A DNA stretch of 64,000 nucleotides from Azospirillum halopraeferens DSM 3675 (GTDB taxonomy: Bacteria > Pseudomonadota > Alphaproteobacteria > Azospirillales > Azospirillaceae), in contig NZ_AUCF01000015.1 of the NCBI RefSeq assembly GCF_000429625.1, forward strand, positions 1 to 64,000, written 5' to 3'. The notes below the pieces were generated by a model. The model saw only the letters and a list, made by a program, of their open reading frames with translations. It did no database searches and was not told where the DNA came from. Of the stretch, positions 6,236 to 15,792 are shown piece after piece; the first letter of the stretch is position 1, and each line of letters starts with the position of its first letter. Made by a program: the position numbers and the translations under genes.

Positions 6236-7804
6236 ATGACCCCGTTCATTCCTTCCGCAGCGGCGGGCGATCCGGCGGATGCCGCCCGGGCGCTGCTGGA
6301 CCGCTTCCGCGCCGCCAGGGCGCGCCGCTCCCCGTGGGAGGGGCACTGGCAGGACTGCTACGACTATGCCCTGCCCAACGGCCGGTCGTTCCGGGAGCGG
6401 GGCACCGCCGGCGACCGCCGGGTCGACCGGCTGTTCGACGGCACCGCCCCCGACGCGGTGGAGCAGCTCGCCGCCAGCCTGCTGTCCCAGTTGACGCCGC
6501 CGTGGTCGCACTGGCTGGGGCTCCGGCCGGGGCCGGAACTGACCGACGCCGAGCGCGACCGGATCGCCCCCCTGCTGGACCGGGCGGCGGGGATCGTGCA
6601 GGCCCATTTCGACCGTTCCAACTTTGCCGTCGAGGTGCACCAATCCTTCCTGGACCTGGCCACCGTGGGCACCGCCTGCCTGCTGATGGAGGAGGCCGCC
6701 CCCGGGGAGCCCGCCGCCTTCCGCTTCACCGCCGTGCCGCTGGCCGACGCGGTGCTGGAGGAAGGGCCGGAGGGGCGGCTGGACATCACCTTCCGCGCCG
6801 ACGAGCTGACGCTGGCCCAGATCGAGCGGCGCTTCGCCGCCGCCGATCTGCCCGAGGCGGTGCGCCGCCGCGGCGGCGAGGAGCCGGACCTGCGCTTTCC
6901 CGTGGTCGAGGCGGTGATCCCCGACGGCACCGCCTACCGCTGGTCGGTGGTGCTGGACAGCGGCCTGGCCGAGCCGGCCCTGCTGGCGGACGGGCGCTTC
7001 GCCCGCAGCCCCTTCATCAACTTCCGCTGGCTGAAGGCGCCGGGGGAGGTCTATGGCCGCTCCCCCGTCATGAAGGCGCTGCCCGACATCAAGACCGCCA
7101 ACAAGGTGGTGGAGCTGGTGCTGAAGAACGCCTCCGTGGCGGTCACCGGCATCTGGCAGGCGGACGACGACGGGGTGCTGAACCCGGCGACCATCCGCCT
7201 GGTGCCGGGGACGATCATCCCCAAGGCGGTGGGTTCGGCCGGGCTGACGCCGCTGGCCAACCCCGGCCGATTCGACGTGTCGCAGCTCGTGCTCGACGAT
7301 CTGCGCGCGCGCATCCGCCACGCCCTGCTGGCGGACCGGCTGGCCCCGGTTGCCGATGCCCGCATGACCGCCACCGAGGTGATGGAGCGCGCCGCCGAAA
7401 TGGGGCGCCTGCTGGGCGCCACCTACGGCCGCTTGCAGACCGAGCTGGTCACCCCCCTGGTGCTGCGCGCCGTCGCCATCCTGCGCCGCCGCGGCGCCAT
7501 CCCGGACATCACCGTCGACGGCCGGCTGGTCGAGCTGCAGCACCGGTCACCCCTGGCCCGGGCGCAGGCCCAGCGCGACGCCCAGTCGACGCTGCGCTGG
7601 CTGGAGGCGGCGCACGCCCTGGGTCCGGCCGCCCTGGCCACGGTGGACGCCCCGGCCACCGCCCGCTGGCTGGCCGAGGCGTTCGGCGTGCCGGGCACGC
7701 TGGTCCGCCGGGCCCCGCTCCCGGAGCCGGTGCCGCCCCCGGTGCCGCCGGCTCCGGAACCCCCGGAACCGGCGGCCCTGCCGGCGGAGGTGGTCCATGG
7801 CTGA
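6236..7804 (+). CDS. phage portal (head-to-tail connecting) protein
   Basis: The 522-residue product matches podovirus-type head-tail connectors. It begins with a helical region containing SPWEGHWQDCYDYALPNG, then RLFDGTAPDAVEQLAASLLSQ and TPPWSHWLGL, and later VYGRSPVMKALPDIKTANKV and RMTATEVMERAAEMGRLLG, all characteristic of this family. The length is normal and no frame disruption is seen. Portal proteins form the dodecameric DNA channel at one capsid vertex. The start is the ATG at 6236, just after the proline-rich gene. Its last codons overlap the next gene's start (7797). It is the clearest proof that this cassette derives from a tailed phage, yet no terminase gene precedes it. Confidence 0.92.
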   Translation: MTPFIPSAAAGDPADAARALLDRFRAARARRSPWEGHWQDCYDYALPNGRSFRERGTAGDRRVDRLFDGTAPDAVEQLAASLLSQLTPPWSHWLGLRPGPELTDAERDRIAPLLDRAAGIVQAHFDRSNFAVEVHQSFLDLATVGTACLLMEEAAPGEPAAFRFTAVPLADAVLEEGPEGRLDITFRADELTLAQIERRFAAADLPEAVRRRGGEEPDLRFPVVEAVIPDGTAYRWSVVLDSGLAEPALLADGRFARSPFINFRWLKAPGEVYGRSPVMKALPDIKTANKVVELVLKNASVAVTGIWQADDDGVLNPATIRLVPGTIIPKAVGSAGLTPLANPGRFDVSQLVLDDLRARIRHALLADRLAPVADARMTATEVMERAAEMGRLLGATYGRLQTELVTPLVLRAVAILRRRGAIPDITVDGRLVELQHRSPLARAQAQRDAQSTLRWLEAAHALGPAALATVDAPATARWLAEAFGVPGTLVRRAPLPEPVPPPVPPAPEPPEPAALPAEVVHG

Positions 7805-8090
7805 CCCGGCAGCCGATCCCGGCGGCTGGGCCTGGTTCGCCGCCGACGCCCCGTCCGTTCCCGACGACGACCCCGCGCCGGTCTTCGCCCGCTGCTTCGC
7901 CGGTCCGGACGGCCGGCGGGTGCTGGCGGTCCTGACGGCGATGACGCTGGAGCGCACGCTCGGCCCCGACGCCGGCGATGCGGCGCTGCGCCACCTGGAG
8001 GGCCAGCGCCGGCTGGTCGCCACCATCCTCGCCCTGGTCGCCCGCGGCCGCGGCGAGGCCCCCCGTTCCCCCCTCGCGAAGGAGACCTGA
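7797..8090 (+). CDS. Bbp19-like small phage protein
   Basis: The 97-residue protein overlaps the portal gene by eight bases. The core, APVFARCFAGPDGRRVLAVL, then DAGDAALRHLEGQRRLVATI, resembles the Bbp19-like family of small proteins encoded between portal and capsid genes in BPP-1-like podoviruses: a Phe-rich start, GxxVLxxL, then an EGQRxLVxxI helix. The function of the family is not known to me beyond its conserved place in head gene clusters. The position here, directly after portal and before scaffold, matches that order. Confidence 0.8.
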   Translation: MADPAADPGGWAWFAADAPSVPDDDPAPVFARCFAGPDGRRVLAVLTAMTLERTLGPDAGDAALRHLEGQRRLVATILALVARGRGEAPRSPLAKET

Positions 8091-8093
8091 CTC

Positions 8094-8831
8094 ATGGCCG
8101 AGAACCTGCTGACCGCCCCCGTGGGCGAGACGTCCGCCGCCGGGCGCCCGGCCCACGTACCGGACAAGTTCTGGGACCCCGCCGCCGGCGCCGTGCGCCT
8201 GGAGGCGCTGCTGAAGTCCTATCTGGAGTTGGAGCGCAAGCTGTCGGCCATGGCCGGCGGGGCGCCGGGCGCCGGAGAGCCGCCGGACCGCGCGTCCCTG
8301 CTGCGCACGCTGGGCGTGCCCGAGGCGCCGGACGGCTACTGCATCGCCTGCGACCACGGGCTGTTCCAGCCCGACCCGGAGATCAACGGCCGCCTGCACG
8401 CCGCCGGCTTCACGCCGGAGCAGGCGCAGCTCCTCTACGATCTGGCGGCGGAGCGCATGGTGCCGCTGATCCGGGACCTGGCGGCCGAGTTCCAGGCGGA
8501 GCGCGAGGTGGAGCGCCTGGTCGCCCACTTCGGCGGCGAGGAGCGGTGGCGGGAGGTGTCGCGCCAGCTCCTGGCCTGGGCCGCCAGAACCCTGCCGCCG
8601 GCCGCGGTGGAGGGGCTGTCGACCACCTACGAGGGGGTGATGGCGCTCCACCGGATGATGACCGGGAGTGAGCCGGCGGCCCTGCGCGGCGAAGGCGGCG
8701 GCCCCGCCACCGGCGGCAGCGAGGCCGAACTCCACGCCCTGATGCGCGATCCCCGCTATTGGCGCGACCGCGATCCCGCCCTGGTGACGCGGGTGACCGA
8801 CGGCTTCCGGCGTCTCTATCCGGGGACCTGA
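8094..8831 (+). CDS. phage capsid assembly scaffolding protein
   Basis: The 245-residue acidic protein starts three bases after the previous stop. It has VPDKFWDPAAGAVRLEALLK and SYLELERKL near the N terminus, a central helical stretch (AAEFQAEREVERLVAHFGGE) and a C-terminal DPRYWRDRDPALVTRVTDGF. These features are typical of podovirus scaffolding proteins, which direct major capsid protein assembly. In intact phages the major capsid gene follows at once. Here the next 138 bases contain no gene, and the following gene is unrelated to capsids. The frame is intact, with the high GC of its surroundings, arguing against a recent decaying prophage. Confidence 0.85.
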   Translation: MAENLLTAPVGETSAAGRPAHVPDKFWDPAAGAVRLEALLKSYLELERKLSAMAGGAPGAGEPPDRASLLRTLGVPEAPDGYCIACDHGLFQPDPEINGRLHAAGFTPEQAQLLYDLAAERMVPLIRDLAAEFQAEREVERLVAHFGGEERWREVSRQLLAWAARTLPPAAVEGLSTTYEGVMALHRMMTGSEPAALRGEGGGPATGGSEAELHALMRDPRYWRDRDPALVTRVTDGFRRLYPGT

Positions 8832-8969
8832 CGGCGGCGGCGCGGTCGCGGGCGCCGCCCGCACCGCGCCCCCCCTTTCCCGCGCCGCCGCACGGTTTAC
8901 CTCTGTCGCGACCGCGGACGAGCGGCTATAACCGACGATCCGGCCACCGCGACCGAAGCCCTGCTTGCC

Positions 8970-10892
8970 ATGCCTTTGCGAATCGAGACTTTTTCCAACG
9001 TCACCGGCGGTTTCAGCTTTTTCAAGGCGGTCGGGCATCCGATCGCGGCCCCCAAGGCGGCGGCGCTGGTGCAGCGGCTGGCCTCCGGCGGGCCGGTGGC
9101 CGTGGTCGACCCCTACGGCATGGCCGCGGCCTTCGCCGAATTCTACGACCTGTCCCGCGTCCCCGTCGAGGGGGTGTACGTGCAGGACGTGGAGGCGGTT
9201 GGGCGCACCATCCTGGGGCATACGGCCCGTCCGATCACCCTGCTGCCGGACAGCGGCGCGCGTACGGTGTTCGTGGCGGCGTTCGATTCCCAGCGGATCG
9301 AGAACCACATCGCCCACCTCGTGCCCCGCGGGAGCGACAGCCGTGCCGTCGACGTGGTGTCCCTGGACGCCATGCGGCTGCCCGAGGACATGCTGACCGA
9401 CCCCACCAACTATCTGTCCCGGTTCAACTGGGCGACCAACTTCGCCTGGCTGCGCGACGCCGACGGGCGGCACACCCGCATCGTCTCGGCCAACTACTGG
9501 ACCGGCTACGGCGCGCGGGCGCCGCGGCTGTGGGCGCGCCTGTTCGATGCCGACGGCACCGCCCTGGCCGACTGGACCGAGGCGATGCCGCCGGCCGGCG
9601 GCACGGTGGTGGTGGACAGCCGCGCGGTGCGCCACCGTTTCGGGCTGGGCGACTTCTGCGGCACCCTGTTCCTGCACGTGATCGGCGCCGCCGGCCACGA
9701 CGTGGTGAAGTACGCCCTGGACACGTACGGCGACGACCCGGACGAGCTGTCGTGCACCCACGACGCCAACGCCTGGCCGGCCGAACGCTACGCCGGCCTG
9801 CCGGCCCCCAAGGAGGACGAGCGGGTGCTTTTGTGGGTGCAGAACAGCCACCCCTGCCCCATCCCGCCGGGCGCCGTCGGCCTGAACCTGATGGGGCGCG
9901 ACGACATCCGCCCCCTGGAGGCGGAGGTGCCGCCCTTCGCCACCGTCGCCATCGACACCCGCGACCTGTTCCCCGACGCGCGCTGGCCGCAGCAGTTCGA
10001 GGTGCAGGCGGGCAAGCATTTCGTGCGGCCGCGCTACGAGGTGGTGGCCGACAGCGGCCGGCGCCGCATCGCCCACGCCAACGTGGAGCGCACCGACCTG
10101 AAGCCCGACCCCAGGCTGGCGGCCCTGGCGCCGCTGCTGGGCAAGGGGCACATCCTGCCCGCCCCCCTGCTGCCGCCGGAGCGCTGGCGCACCATCGTGC
10201 TGCCCACGCCCATGAGCACGGCGCAGGAGTCGCTGCCGGTGCAGGCGGTCGTCTACGACGCCTCCGGCCGCGAACGGGCGCGCCACCGCTTCGGCAACAC
10301 GGCGCGCAGCGACAGCGTGGCCCTGGACGTCACCGATCTGTTGGGCGCCGCCGACCTGCCCGGCGGCTGGGGCCATGTGGAGCTGCTGTACGATTTCGAT
10401 GCCGGCACCTGCGCCGACGGCTGGCTGCACGCGCTGTTCCGCTACGAGGCGCGCGCCGGCGGCCACGCCGCGGAGACCAGCTTCGGCAGCCACATCTTCA
10501 ACACGGTCCTGACCTACCGGGACGAGCCGCAGAGCTACCACGGCCGCCCGCCCGGCCTGTCGACGCGGCTGTTCCTGCGCCTCGGGCCGGCGCCGTGGGA
10601 CACCTTCTGCCACCTGGTCTATCCGGCGTCGACGCCGTGGCACGCCGCCAGCGACACCCATCTCGTGCTGACGCGCCGCGACGGGGTGGAGGTGGCGCGC
10701 CGCCGCATCGCCATTCCCTGCGGCGGCTCGCGCCTGTTCCAGTACGGCGCCACCTTCACCGAGGCGGAACGGGCGGCGGCCGGCGATCATGCCTATGTGA
10801 TGATCCGCGACACCACCTGCCGGCTGTTCGGCTATCACGGCTGCCTCAGCGGTGACGGAGCCTTCAGCCTTGACCATATGTTCGGATATTAG
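8970..10892 (+). CDS. conserved hypothetical 640-residue protein
   Basis: I do not recognise a family. The sequence reads as a soluble protein rich in beta strands, with no signal peptide, membrane segment or nucleotide-binding motif. It begins MPLRIETFSNVTGGFSFFKA and includes several aromatic-rich strand-like stretches (FNWATNFAWLRDADGRHTRI, ANYWTGYGARAPRLWARLF). Cysteines are spread along it (FCGTLF, LSCTHD, DTTCRLF, HGCLSG). The frame is uninterrupted and its codon use matches neighbours. A TATAAC lies at 8927-8932, 38 bases upstream, but no good -35 accompanies it. trxB follows 20 bases after the stop, so the two may form an operon, which would suit a cysteine-containing client or redox-linked protein. 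Confidence 0.75.
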   Translation: MPLRIETFSNVTGGFSFFKAVGHPIAAPKAAALVQRLASGGPVAVVDPYGMAAAFAEFYDLSRVPVEGVYVQDVEAVGRTILGHTARPITLLPDSGARTVFVAAFDSQRIENHIAHLVPRGSDSRAVDVVSLDAMRLPEDMLTDPTNYLSRFNWATNFAWLRDADGRHTRIVSANYWTGYGARAPRLWARLFDADGTALADWTEAMPPAGGTVVVDSRAVRHRFGLGDFCGTLFLHVIGAAGHDVVKYALDTYGDDPDELSCTHDANAWPAERYAGLPAPKEDERVLLWVQNSHPCPIPPGAVGLNLMGRDDIRPLEAEVPPFATVAIDTRDLFPDARWPQQFEVQAGKHFVRPRYEVVADSGRRRIAHANVERTDLKPDPRLAALAPLLGKGHILPAPLLPPERWRTIVLPTPMSTAQESLPVQAVVYDASGRERARHRFGNTARSDSVALDVTDLLGAADLPGGWGHVELLYDFDAGTCADGWLHALFRYEARAGGHAAETSFGSHIFNTVLTYRDEPQSYHGRPPGLSTRLFLRLGPAPWDTFCHLVYPASTPWHAASDTHLVLTRRDGVEVARRRIAIPCGGSRLFQYGATFTEAERAAAGDHAYVMIRDTTCRLFGYHGCLSGDGAFSLDHMFGY

Positions 10893-10912
10893 TCATTCCT
10901 GACGGAAGTCCC

Positions 10913-11917
10913 ATGGCCACCACGCACCACTCCAGGGTCCTGATCATCGGGGCCGGTCCGGCCGGCTACACCGCCGCCATCTACGCCGCGCGCGCCAACC
11001 TGCAGCCGACGCTGGTGCAGGGCATGCAGCCCGGCGGCCAGCTCACCATCACCACCGACGTCGAGAACTATCCCGGCTTCGCCGAGCCCGTCATGGGCCC
11101 GTGGCTGATGGAGCAGATGCAGAAGCAGGCGGAGAACGTCGGCACGAAGACGATCTTCGACGTGATCGTCGACGTCGACTTCACCCGCCGCCCCTTCGTC
11201 GCCCGGGGCGATTCCGGCGACACCTACACCGCCGACGCGGTCATCATCGCCACCGGCGCCCAGGCCAAATGGCTGGGGCTGGAGAGCGAGCAGACCTTCC
11301 GCGGCGCCGGCGTGTCCGCCTGCGCCACCTGCGACGGCTTCTTCTTCCGCGGCAAGGAGGTCGTGGTGGTCGGCGGCGGCAACTCCGCGGTGGAGGAGGC
11401 GCTCTACCTCACCCACCACGCGTCGACGGTGACGGTCATCCACCGCCGCGACGCCTTCCGGTCGGAAAAGATCCTGCAGGACCGCCTGTTCCGCAACGAG
11501 AAGATCCGCGTGGTGTGGCACGGCGTCGTCGACGAGATCGTCGGCGAGGGCGCCGGCACCCTGGACGACCCGCGGCGCGTCACCGGCGTGCGCGTGCGCG
11601 ACGTGCGGTCCGGCGAGACGTCGGTCATCCCGTGCGAGGGCGTGTTCGTCGCCATCGGCCACGCCCCGGCGACCGAGGTGTTCAAGGGCAAGCTGCGGAT
11701 GGACGAGGCCGGCTACATCGTCACCACGCCCGACAGCACCGCCACCGACATCCCCGGCGTCTTCGCCGCCGGGGACGTGAAGGACAAGGTGTTCCGCCAG
11801 GCGGTGACCGCCGCCGGCATGGGCTGCATGGCGGCCCTGGAGGCGGAGCGCTGGCTGGCCGCCAGCGAACCCGCCGCCGGCGCCCACGCGGTGGCGAGCC
11901 CGGCCGGCTCCTGGTAG
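10913..11917 (+). CDS. trxB: thioredoxin-disulfide reductase
   Basis: The 334-residue protein has the full TrxB layout: FAD-binding GAGPAGYTAAIYAARANL near the N terminus, the redox-active CATCDG (Cys137 and Cys140), an NADPH-binding GGGNSAVEEAL, and the C-terminal FAD motif TDIPGVFAAGDVKDK. It transfers electrons from NADPH through FAD to thioredoxin in the cytoplasm. Length is normal; a short Ala-rich C-terminal extension (about 15 residues) is slightly unusual. The gene is followed by a strong terminator hairpin at 11932-11958. It may be co-transcribed with the preceding unknown gene. Confidence 0.96.
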   Translation: MATTHHSRVLIIGAGPAGYTAAIYAARANLQPTLVQGMQPGGQLTITTDVENYPGFAEPVMGPWLMEQMQKQAENVGTKTIFDVIVDVDFTRRPFVARGDSGDTYTADAVIIATGAQAKWLGLESEQTFRGAGVSACATCDGFFFRGKEVVVVGGGNSAVEEALYLTHHASTVTVIHRRDAFRSEKILQDRLFRNEKIRVVWHGVVDEIVGEGAGTLDDPRRVTGVRVRDVRSGETSVIPCEGVFVAIGHAPATEVFKGKLRMDEAGYIVTTPDSTATDIPGVFAAGDVKDKVFRQAVTAAGMGCMAALEAERWLAASEPAAGAHAVASPAGSW

Positions 11918-11931
11918 GGGCCGGGACACTC

Positions 11932-11958
11932 CCCTCTCCCGCGGCCCGCGGGAGAGGG
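11932..11958. terminator. strong hairpin between convergent trxB and dps
   Basis: Perfect 12-base arms CCCTCTCCCGCG (11932-11943) and CGCGGGAGAGGG (11947-11958) enclose a GCC loop. It lies between the stops of trxB and dps, which converge, so it can serve both strands. Only TT follows on the plus strand, so termination may be only partly intrinsic. Confidence 0.75.
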
Positions 11959-11976
11959 TTGCTGCGCACCGGCGCC

Positions 11977-12444
11977 TTACGCCAGCAGGCTGCGGAGCAT
12001 CCAGGCGGTCTTTTCGTGGATCTGCAGGCGCTGGGTCAGCAGGTCCGCGGTCGGCTGGTCGTTGGCGGTCTCGGCCGTGGGGAACACCTGGCGGGCCGTG
12101 CGGGCCACCGCCTCGTGCCCCTCGACGAGCTGGCGGATCATGTCCTGCGCCTGCGGCACCGACGTCTCCTCGCGGATGGTCGTCAGGGCGGCGTACTGGG
12201 AGAAGCTGCCGGGGGCCGGGAAGCCCAGCGCGCGGATGCGCTCGGCGATCTCGTCCAGGGCGTTCCACAGCTCGGTGTACTGCTGCATGAACATGTCATG
12301 CAGCGTGTTGAACATCGGTCCGGTGACGTTCCAGTGGAAGCTGTGCGTCTTCATGTACAGGGCGAACGTGTCGGCAAGCACGCGGCTCAGCCCCTCGGCG
12401 ATGGCTTTGCGGTCGCTCTCGGCGATTCCGATGTCGATCTGCAT
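11977..12444 (-). CDS. dps: Dps family DNA-binding ferritin-like protein
   Basis: The start at 12444 has AGGAG upstream (in CAGGAGTGTTCGACC) and gives a 155-residue protein of normal Dps length; an upstream in-frame ATG lacks such support. The ferroxidase residues characteristic of Dps are visible: His37 and His49 in [13 protein letters not shown], with Asp64 and Glu68 in LDEIAERI. Dps dodecamers oxidise and store iron using hydrogen peroxide, and can coat DNA in starvation. The lysine-rich N-terminal tail used for DNA binding in E. coli is absent, so protection may be mainly by iron sequestration. Its neighbour trxB also serves redox defence. Confidence 0.93.
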   Translation of the reverse strand: MQIDIGIAESDRKAIAEGLSRVLADTFALYMKTHSFHWNVTGPMFNTLHDMFMQQYTELWNALDEIAERIRALGFPAPGSFSQYAALTTIREETSVPQAQDMIRQLVEGHEAVARTARQVFPTAETANDQPTADLLTQRLQIHEKTAWMLRSLLA

Positions 12445-12612
12445 GGTCGAACACTCCTGTCTCAGATGAGGGTCAAAGGTAATCCCCGACCGGTAATTTA
12501 GAGCTGTTCCAAACTGTCGCACCCCTCCCGAAGGCGGGGAGATTCACCGGTTCGGGATGCTGAACCGCTGCCGGCCGTTGTCAAGCCTGTCCCGCGGGAC
12601 CCTGGTCTTCCG

Positions 12613-14046
12613 TCACAGCCCGTCCAGGTAGGCCACCGGGTCGGTGGAGAAGAACCGGTACACGTTCCGTCCCTGCCCCTTGGACCGGTACATGGCGGTG
12701 TCCGCGTGCTTCATCAGGGCGGCCGCGGCCTGGCCGTCGCGCGGGAAGATGGCGATGCCGATGGACACCCCGATGGTCACCGTGGCCGCCTCCAGTTCGA
12801 ACGGCTGTCCGACGGCGTTGATGATTCGCCGGGCGACCTCGCCCGCCTCCTCGTCGCACGCCAGATCGGTCAGCAGCACCACGAACTCGTCGCCGCCGAG
12901 GCGCGACACGGTGTCGTACTCGCGCACGCAGGCCCGCAGGCGATAGGCCACCGCCTGCAACAGCTCGTCCCCCGCCTCGTGGCCGTACGTGTCGTTGACC
13001 CCCTTGAACAGGTCCAGATCGAGGAACAGCAGCGCCAGCAGCTTGCCGCTGCGGTTGGCGCGGGCGATCGCCTGGTTCAGACGGTCCTCGAACAGCACGC
13101 GGTTGGGCAGCTCGGTCAGGGGATCGAAATGGGCGCGCTGCCACGCCCGCCGCTCGGCGTCCTTGCGTTCGGTGATGTCCTCCTTCACCGCGATGAAGTG
13201 GCGGATGCTGCCGTCCGCCGCCAGCACCGGGGCGATCGAGGTGTTCTCCCAATAGCATTCGCCGCTCTTGCGCCGATTGTAGAACTCGCCGCGCCACTCC
13301 TTGCCGGCGCGGATGGTCTTCCACATGTCGCGGTAGACGTCGGGCGGGGTGTGGCCGCTCTTGAACATGGACGGCGTCTTGCCCAGCACCTCGTCGGGGG
13401 TCCAGCCGCTGGCCTCGCTGAACTTGGGATTGATGTACTCGATGACGCCGTGCCGGTCGGTGATCAGCATGGGCACCGGGCTGTGCTCGACGGCGGCCAG
13501 CAGCGTCAGCACCCGTTCCTCCAGGCGCGCCCGCTCGGTCTCGCCGGCGCGCAGGTCCAGGGCGTTGCGTTTGAACACGTCGACGGCGCGGGCCATGGCG
13601 CCGATCTCGTCGGCCCGGCCGGTCTCCGGCACCTCGACGGTGGCATCGCCGCGGGCCAGCCGGTGCATGGCGCGGGTGATGCGCGACAGCGGCCCCAGCA
13701 CGCGGCGCTGCACGTACAGGAAGGCTCCGGCCATGGCGGTGAAGGCCCCGACCGTCAGCAGGACCTGTGCGGCCAGCGCCACCGTCAGCGCCCGCACGTC
13801 CTCCGCGCCGTCGGCCCGGGCCGCTTCCAGATGCTCCAGCGAGCGATGGATGGCGATGCCCGCACCGGCCAGGAACAGCAGCAGGACGCACACCAGCACG
13901 GCCGCCAGCGTCGTGCCGATGACGCGCGGTGCGGGCGGCTGCCCGGCGGTGGGGTCGTTGCGGGCGGACTGGGGGATTCGAACCTCCGCGCCGGATGAGC
14001 GGCAGGGGCGACCCGGCCGGCGGCGAAACCGCACGGGCGGACTCAC
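12613..14046 (-). CDS. HAMP-PAS-GGDEF diguanylate cyclase
   Basis: The start is a GTG at 14046 whose last bases overlap the stop of the upstream chemoreceptor gene (GTGA). Domains in order: a charged N-terminal tail of about 40 residues, a membrane helix ([20 protein letters not shown]), a very short external loop, a second helix ([18 protein letters not shown]), HAMP, PAS (about 175-300, with [16 protein letters not shown]) and GGDEF. The active site reads [10 protein letters not shown]. The product inhibition site RxxD is present as REYD five residues before GGDEF. It should make cyclic di-GMP from GTP. Little periplasmic sequence is present, so input probably comes through PAS, HAMP or its operon partners. 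Confidence 0.92.
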   Translation of the reverse strand: MSPPVRFRRRPGRPCRSSGAEVRIPQSARNDPTAGQPPAPRVIGTTLAAVLVCVLLLFLAGAGIAIHRSLEHLEAARADGAEDVRALTVALAAQVLLTVGAFTAMAGAFLYVQRRVLGPLSRITRAMHRLARGDATVEVPETGRADEIGAMARAVDVFKRNALDLRAGETERARLEERVLTLLAAVEHSPVPMLITDRHGVIEYINPKFSEASGWTPDEVLGKTPSMFKSGHTPPDVYRDMWKTIRAGKEWRGEFYNRRKSGECYWENTSIAPVLAADGSIRHFIAVKEDITERKDAERRAWQRAHFDPLTELPNRVLFEDRLNQAIARANRSGKLLALLFLDLDLFKGVNDTYGHEAGDELLQAVAYRLRACVREYDTVSRLGGDEFVVLLTDLACDEEAGEVARRIINAVGQPFELEAATVTIGVSIGIAIFPRDGQAAAALMKHADTAMYRSKGQGRNVYRFFSTDPVAYLDGL

Positions 14047-15755
14047 CCCTGCCGCAGCCGGCCGATGAACTGTTTCACCTCATTGTTGAGGGCCGCTGCC
14101 TGACCGTCAAGCAGTTCCGCGGCCTCCAGCACCTCTCCGGCGGCAACCCCGGTTTCTCCGGCGGCGGCGGAGACGCCGGCGATGGTGTGCGTCACCACAC
14201 CGGTGCCGGCCGCCGCCTCCTGCACGTTGCGGGCGATGGCGCCGGTGGCCGCCGCCTGCTGCTCCATGGCCGCGGCGATGGAGGCGATGACGCGGTCGAT
14301 GCCGACCACGGTTTCCCCCACCCCCCGGATGGCGCCCACGGCGTCCCCGGTGACCTGCTGCATGCCGGCGACCTGGGTCTGGATGTCGTCGGTGGCTTTG
14401 GCGGTCTGGGTCGCCAGGATCTTCACCTCCTGGGCCACCACGGCGAAGCCCTTGCCCGCCTCCCCCGCCCGCGCCGCCTCGATGGTGGCGTTCAGCGCCA
14501 GCAGGTTGGTGCGGGCGGCGATGGCGTTGATCAGGCCGACGATCTCGCCGATCCGGCCGGCCGCCTCCGACAGGCCGACGACGTGGGCGTCGGTGCGCTC
14601 CACCGCCCCCACCGCCTCGCGCACCATCGCGAAGGACCGGCGCACCTGTTCCCCGATTCCGGCGATGGCGGCGGACATCTCCTCGGTGGCGGCGGCGGCG
14701 GTCTGCACGCTGTCGCCCGCCTGCTGGCTGGCCGCGGCGACGGCGGCGGCCTGCTCGTCGGTGGCGGTGGCGCGCGCCAGCATGCCCGCAGCGTTGGTGC
14801 GCACCTGGTGCGCCCCGGCACCCACCTGCTGCACCACCTCGCTGACGCGCGTTTCGAACAGGTCGGCCAGGTCGCGGACGGCGCGCCGTTTCTCGTCCTC
14901 GGCGGCGGCCTTCTGCCGCTCCTGCTCGGCCTTCAGGTGCTCCACCTCGCGGGCGTTGTCGCGGAAGACCTGAAGGGCGCGGGCCATGGCGCCGATCTCG
15001 TTGTTCATCCCGGCACCCTCGATGGGGGTGTCGAGGCGGCCGGCAGCCAGCGCGCCGGTGCTGTGCGACAGGGCGCGCAGGGGCCCCGTGATGGTGCGCG
15101 CCAGCACCAGGCCGGACACCACCATGCCCGCCAGCACCAGCGCCATCACCAGGGCGAAGTCCCGCCGCGCTTCCCGCGATGCCTCGCGGGTGTCGGCGGT
15201 GGCGGTGGCGGTGGCGGTGGCGACCGCCTCGCGGGCGGCCAGGATGCGCTCGGTCAGGTCGGCGAACCGCTCGTCCACATGGGCCATCAGCGGGATGGCG
15301 ATCAGCCGGTCGATGGCCGCCATCTGGTTCATGTCGGCCACCGCCGCGGCGTAGGCGTCCAGCCGGGCGGCGATGTCGGCGAGCATGGCGCGCTCGGCGT
15401 CGGGCAGGGACAGGCCGGCCAGGTCGCCCAGCGCCGCCCGCGCCTCCCCCAGGTTGGCGGCGATGTCGTCGAGGATCACCCGGAGCTTGGCGTCCTCCAG
15501 CCCCGACCCCGCCAGCGCCAGGTGGCGCGACACGTCGGAATGGATGCGGAAGGCGGTGGCGACCAGCCGCTCCATGCGCTCGCGCTGTTCCCCGGCCGAG
15601 CCGTGGATGGCGTCGATGGCCGACACCGCGCGCTCCGACTGGCGGTCGGCCGCCAGCAGCACCGCCACCGTCACCAGAACGCCGAGCAGCGGCGCCACGA
15701 ACACCCGCACCGTCACCGACAGCCCGCTCAACCACGCCAGCATGCCCCGGCCCAT
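14043..15755 (-). CDS. methyl-accepting chemotaxis protein
   Basis: AAAGGAG lies six bases before this ATG. The 570-residue receptor has a first membrane helix (about residues 13-30), a helical periplasmic sensor of about 150 residues resembling the four-helix-bundle class, a second helix ([18 protein letters not shown]), HAMP, and the cytoplasmic signalling domain whose hairpin tip reads [20 protein letters not shown]. It would signal to CheA/CheW and steer motility. It lies between a Cache-domain exported protein (37 bases upstream) and a diguanylate cyclase (overlapping start). The sensor's second half contains an Ala-Thr repeat encoded by tandem hexanucleotides. Confidence 0.95.
   Translation of the reverse strand: MGRGMLAWLSGLSVTVRVFVAPLLGVLVTVAVLLAADRQSERAVSAIDAIHGSAGEQRERMERLVATAFRIHSDVSRHLALAGSGLEDAKLRVILDDIAANLGEARAALGDLAGLSLPDAERAMLADIAARLDAYAAAVADMNQMAAIDRLIAIPLMAHVDERFADLTERILAAREAVATATATATADTREASREARRDFALVMALVLAGMVVSGLVLARTITGPLRALSHSTGALAAGRLDTPIEGAGMNNEIGAMARALQVFRDNAREVEHLKAEQERQKAAAEDEKRRAVRDLADLFETRVSEVVQQVGAGAHQVRTNAAGMLARATATDEQAAAVAAASQQAGDSVQTAAAATEEMSAAIAGIGEQVRRSFAMVREAVGAVERTDAHVVGLSEAAGRIGEIVGLINAIAARTNLLALNATIEAARAGEAGKGFAVVAQEVKILATQTAKATDDIQTQVAGMQQVTGDAVGAIRGVGETVVGIDRVIASIAAAMEQQAAATGAIARNVQEAAAGTGVVTHTIAGVSAAAGETGVAAGEVLEAAELLDGQAAALNNEVKQFIGRLRQG
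15195..15218. repeat. tandem hexanucleotide GGCGGT, four copies
   Basis: Four perfect GGCGGT units lie inside the chemoreceptor gene and encode alternating Ala-Thr just before the second membrane helix. Because the unit is six bases, slippage would change the length of this linker without breaking the frame. Confidence 0.8.
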
Positions 15756-15792
15756 GGTCCGCTCCTTTGCCCGCGAGGCGCGCCGCTGCGCG

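Noticed and set aside
7509..10877. A 1122-residue minus-strand open frame across portal, scaffold and the unknown gene
   Set aside because: Stop-poor shadow in very GC-rich DNA, rich in Arg, Gly and His, with no domain; the plus strand has well-supported genes throughout.
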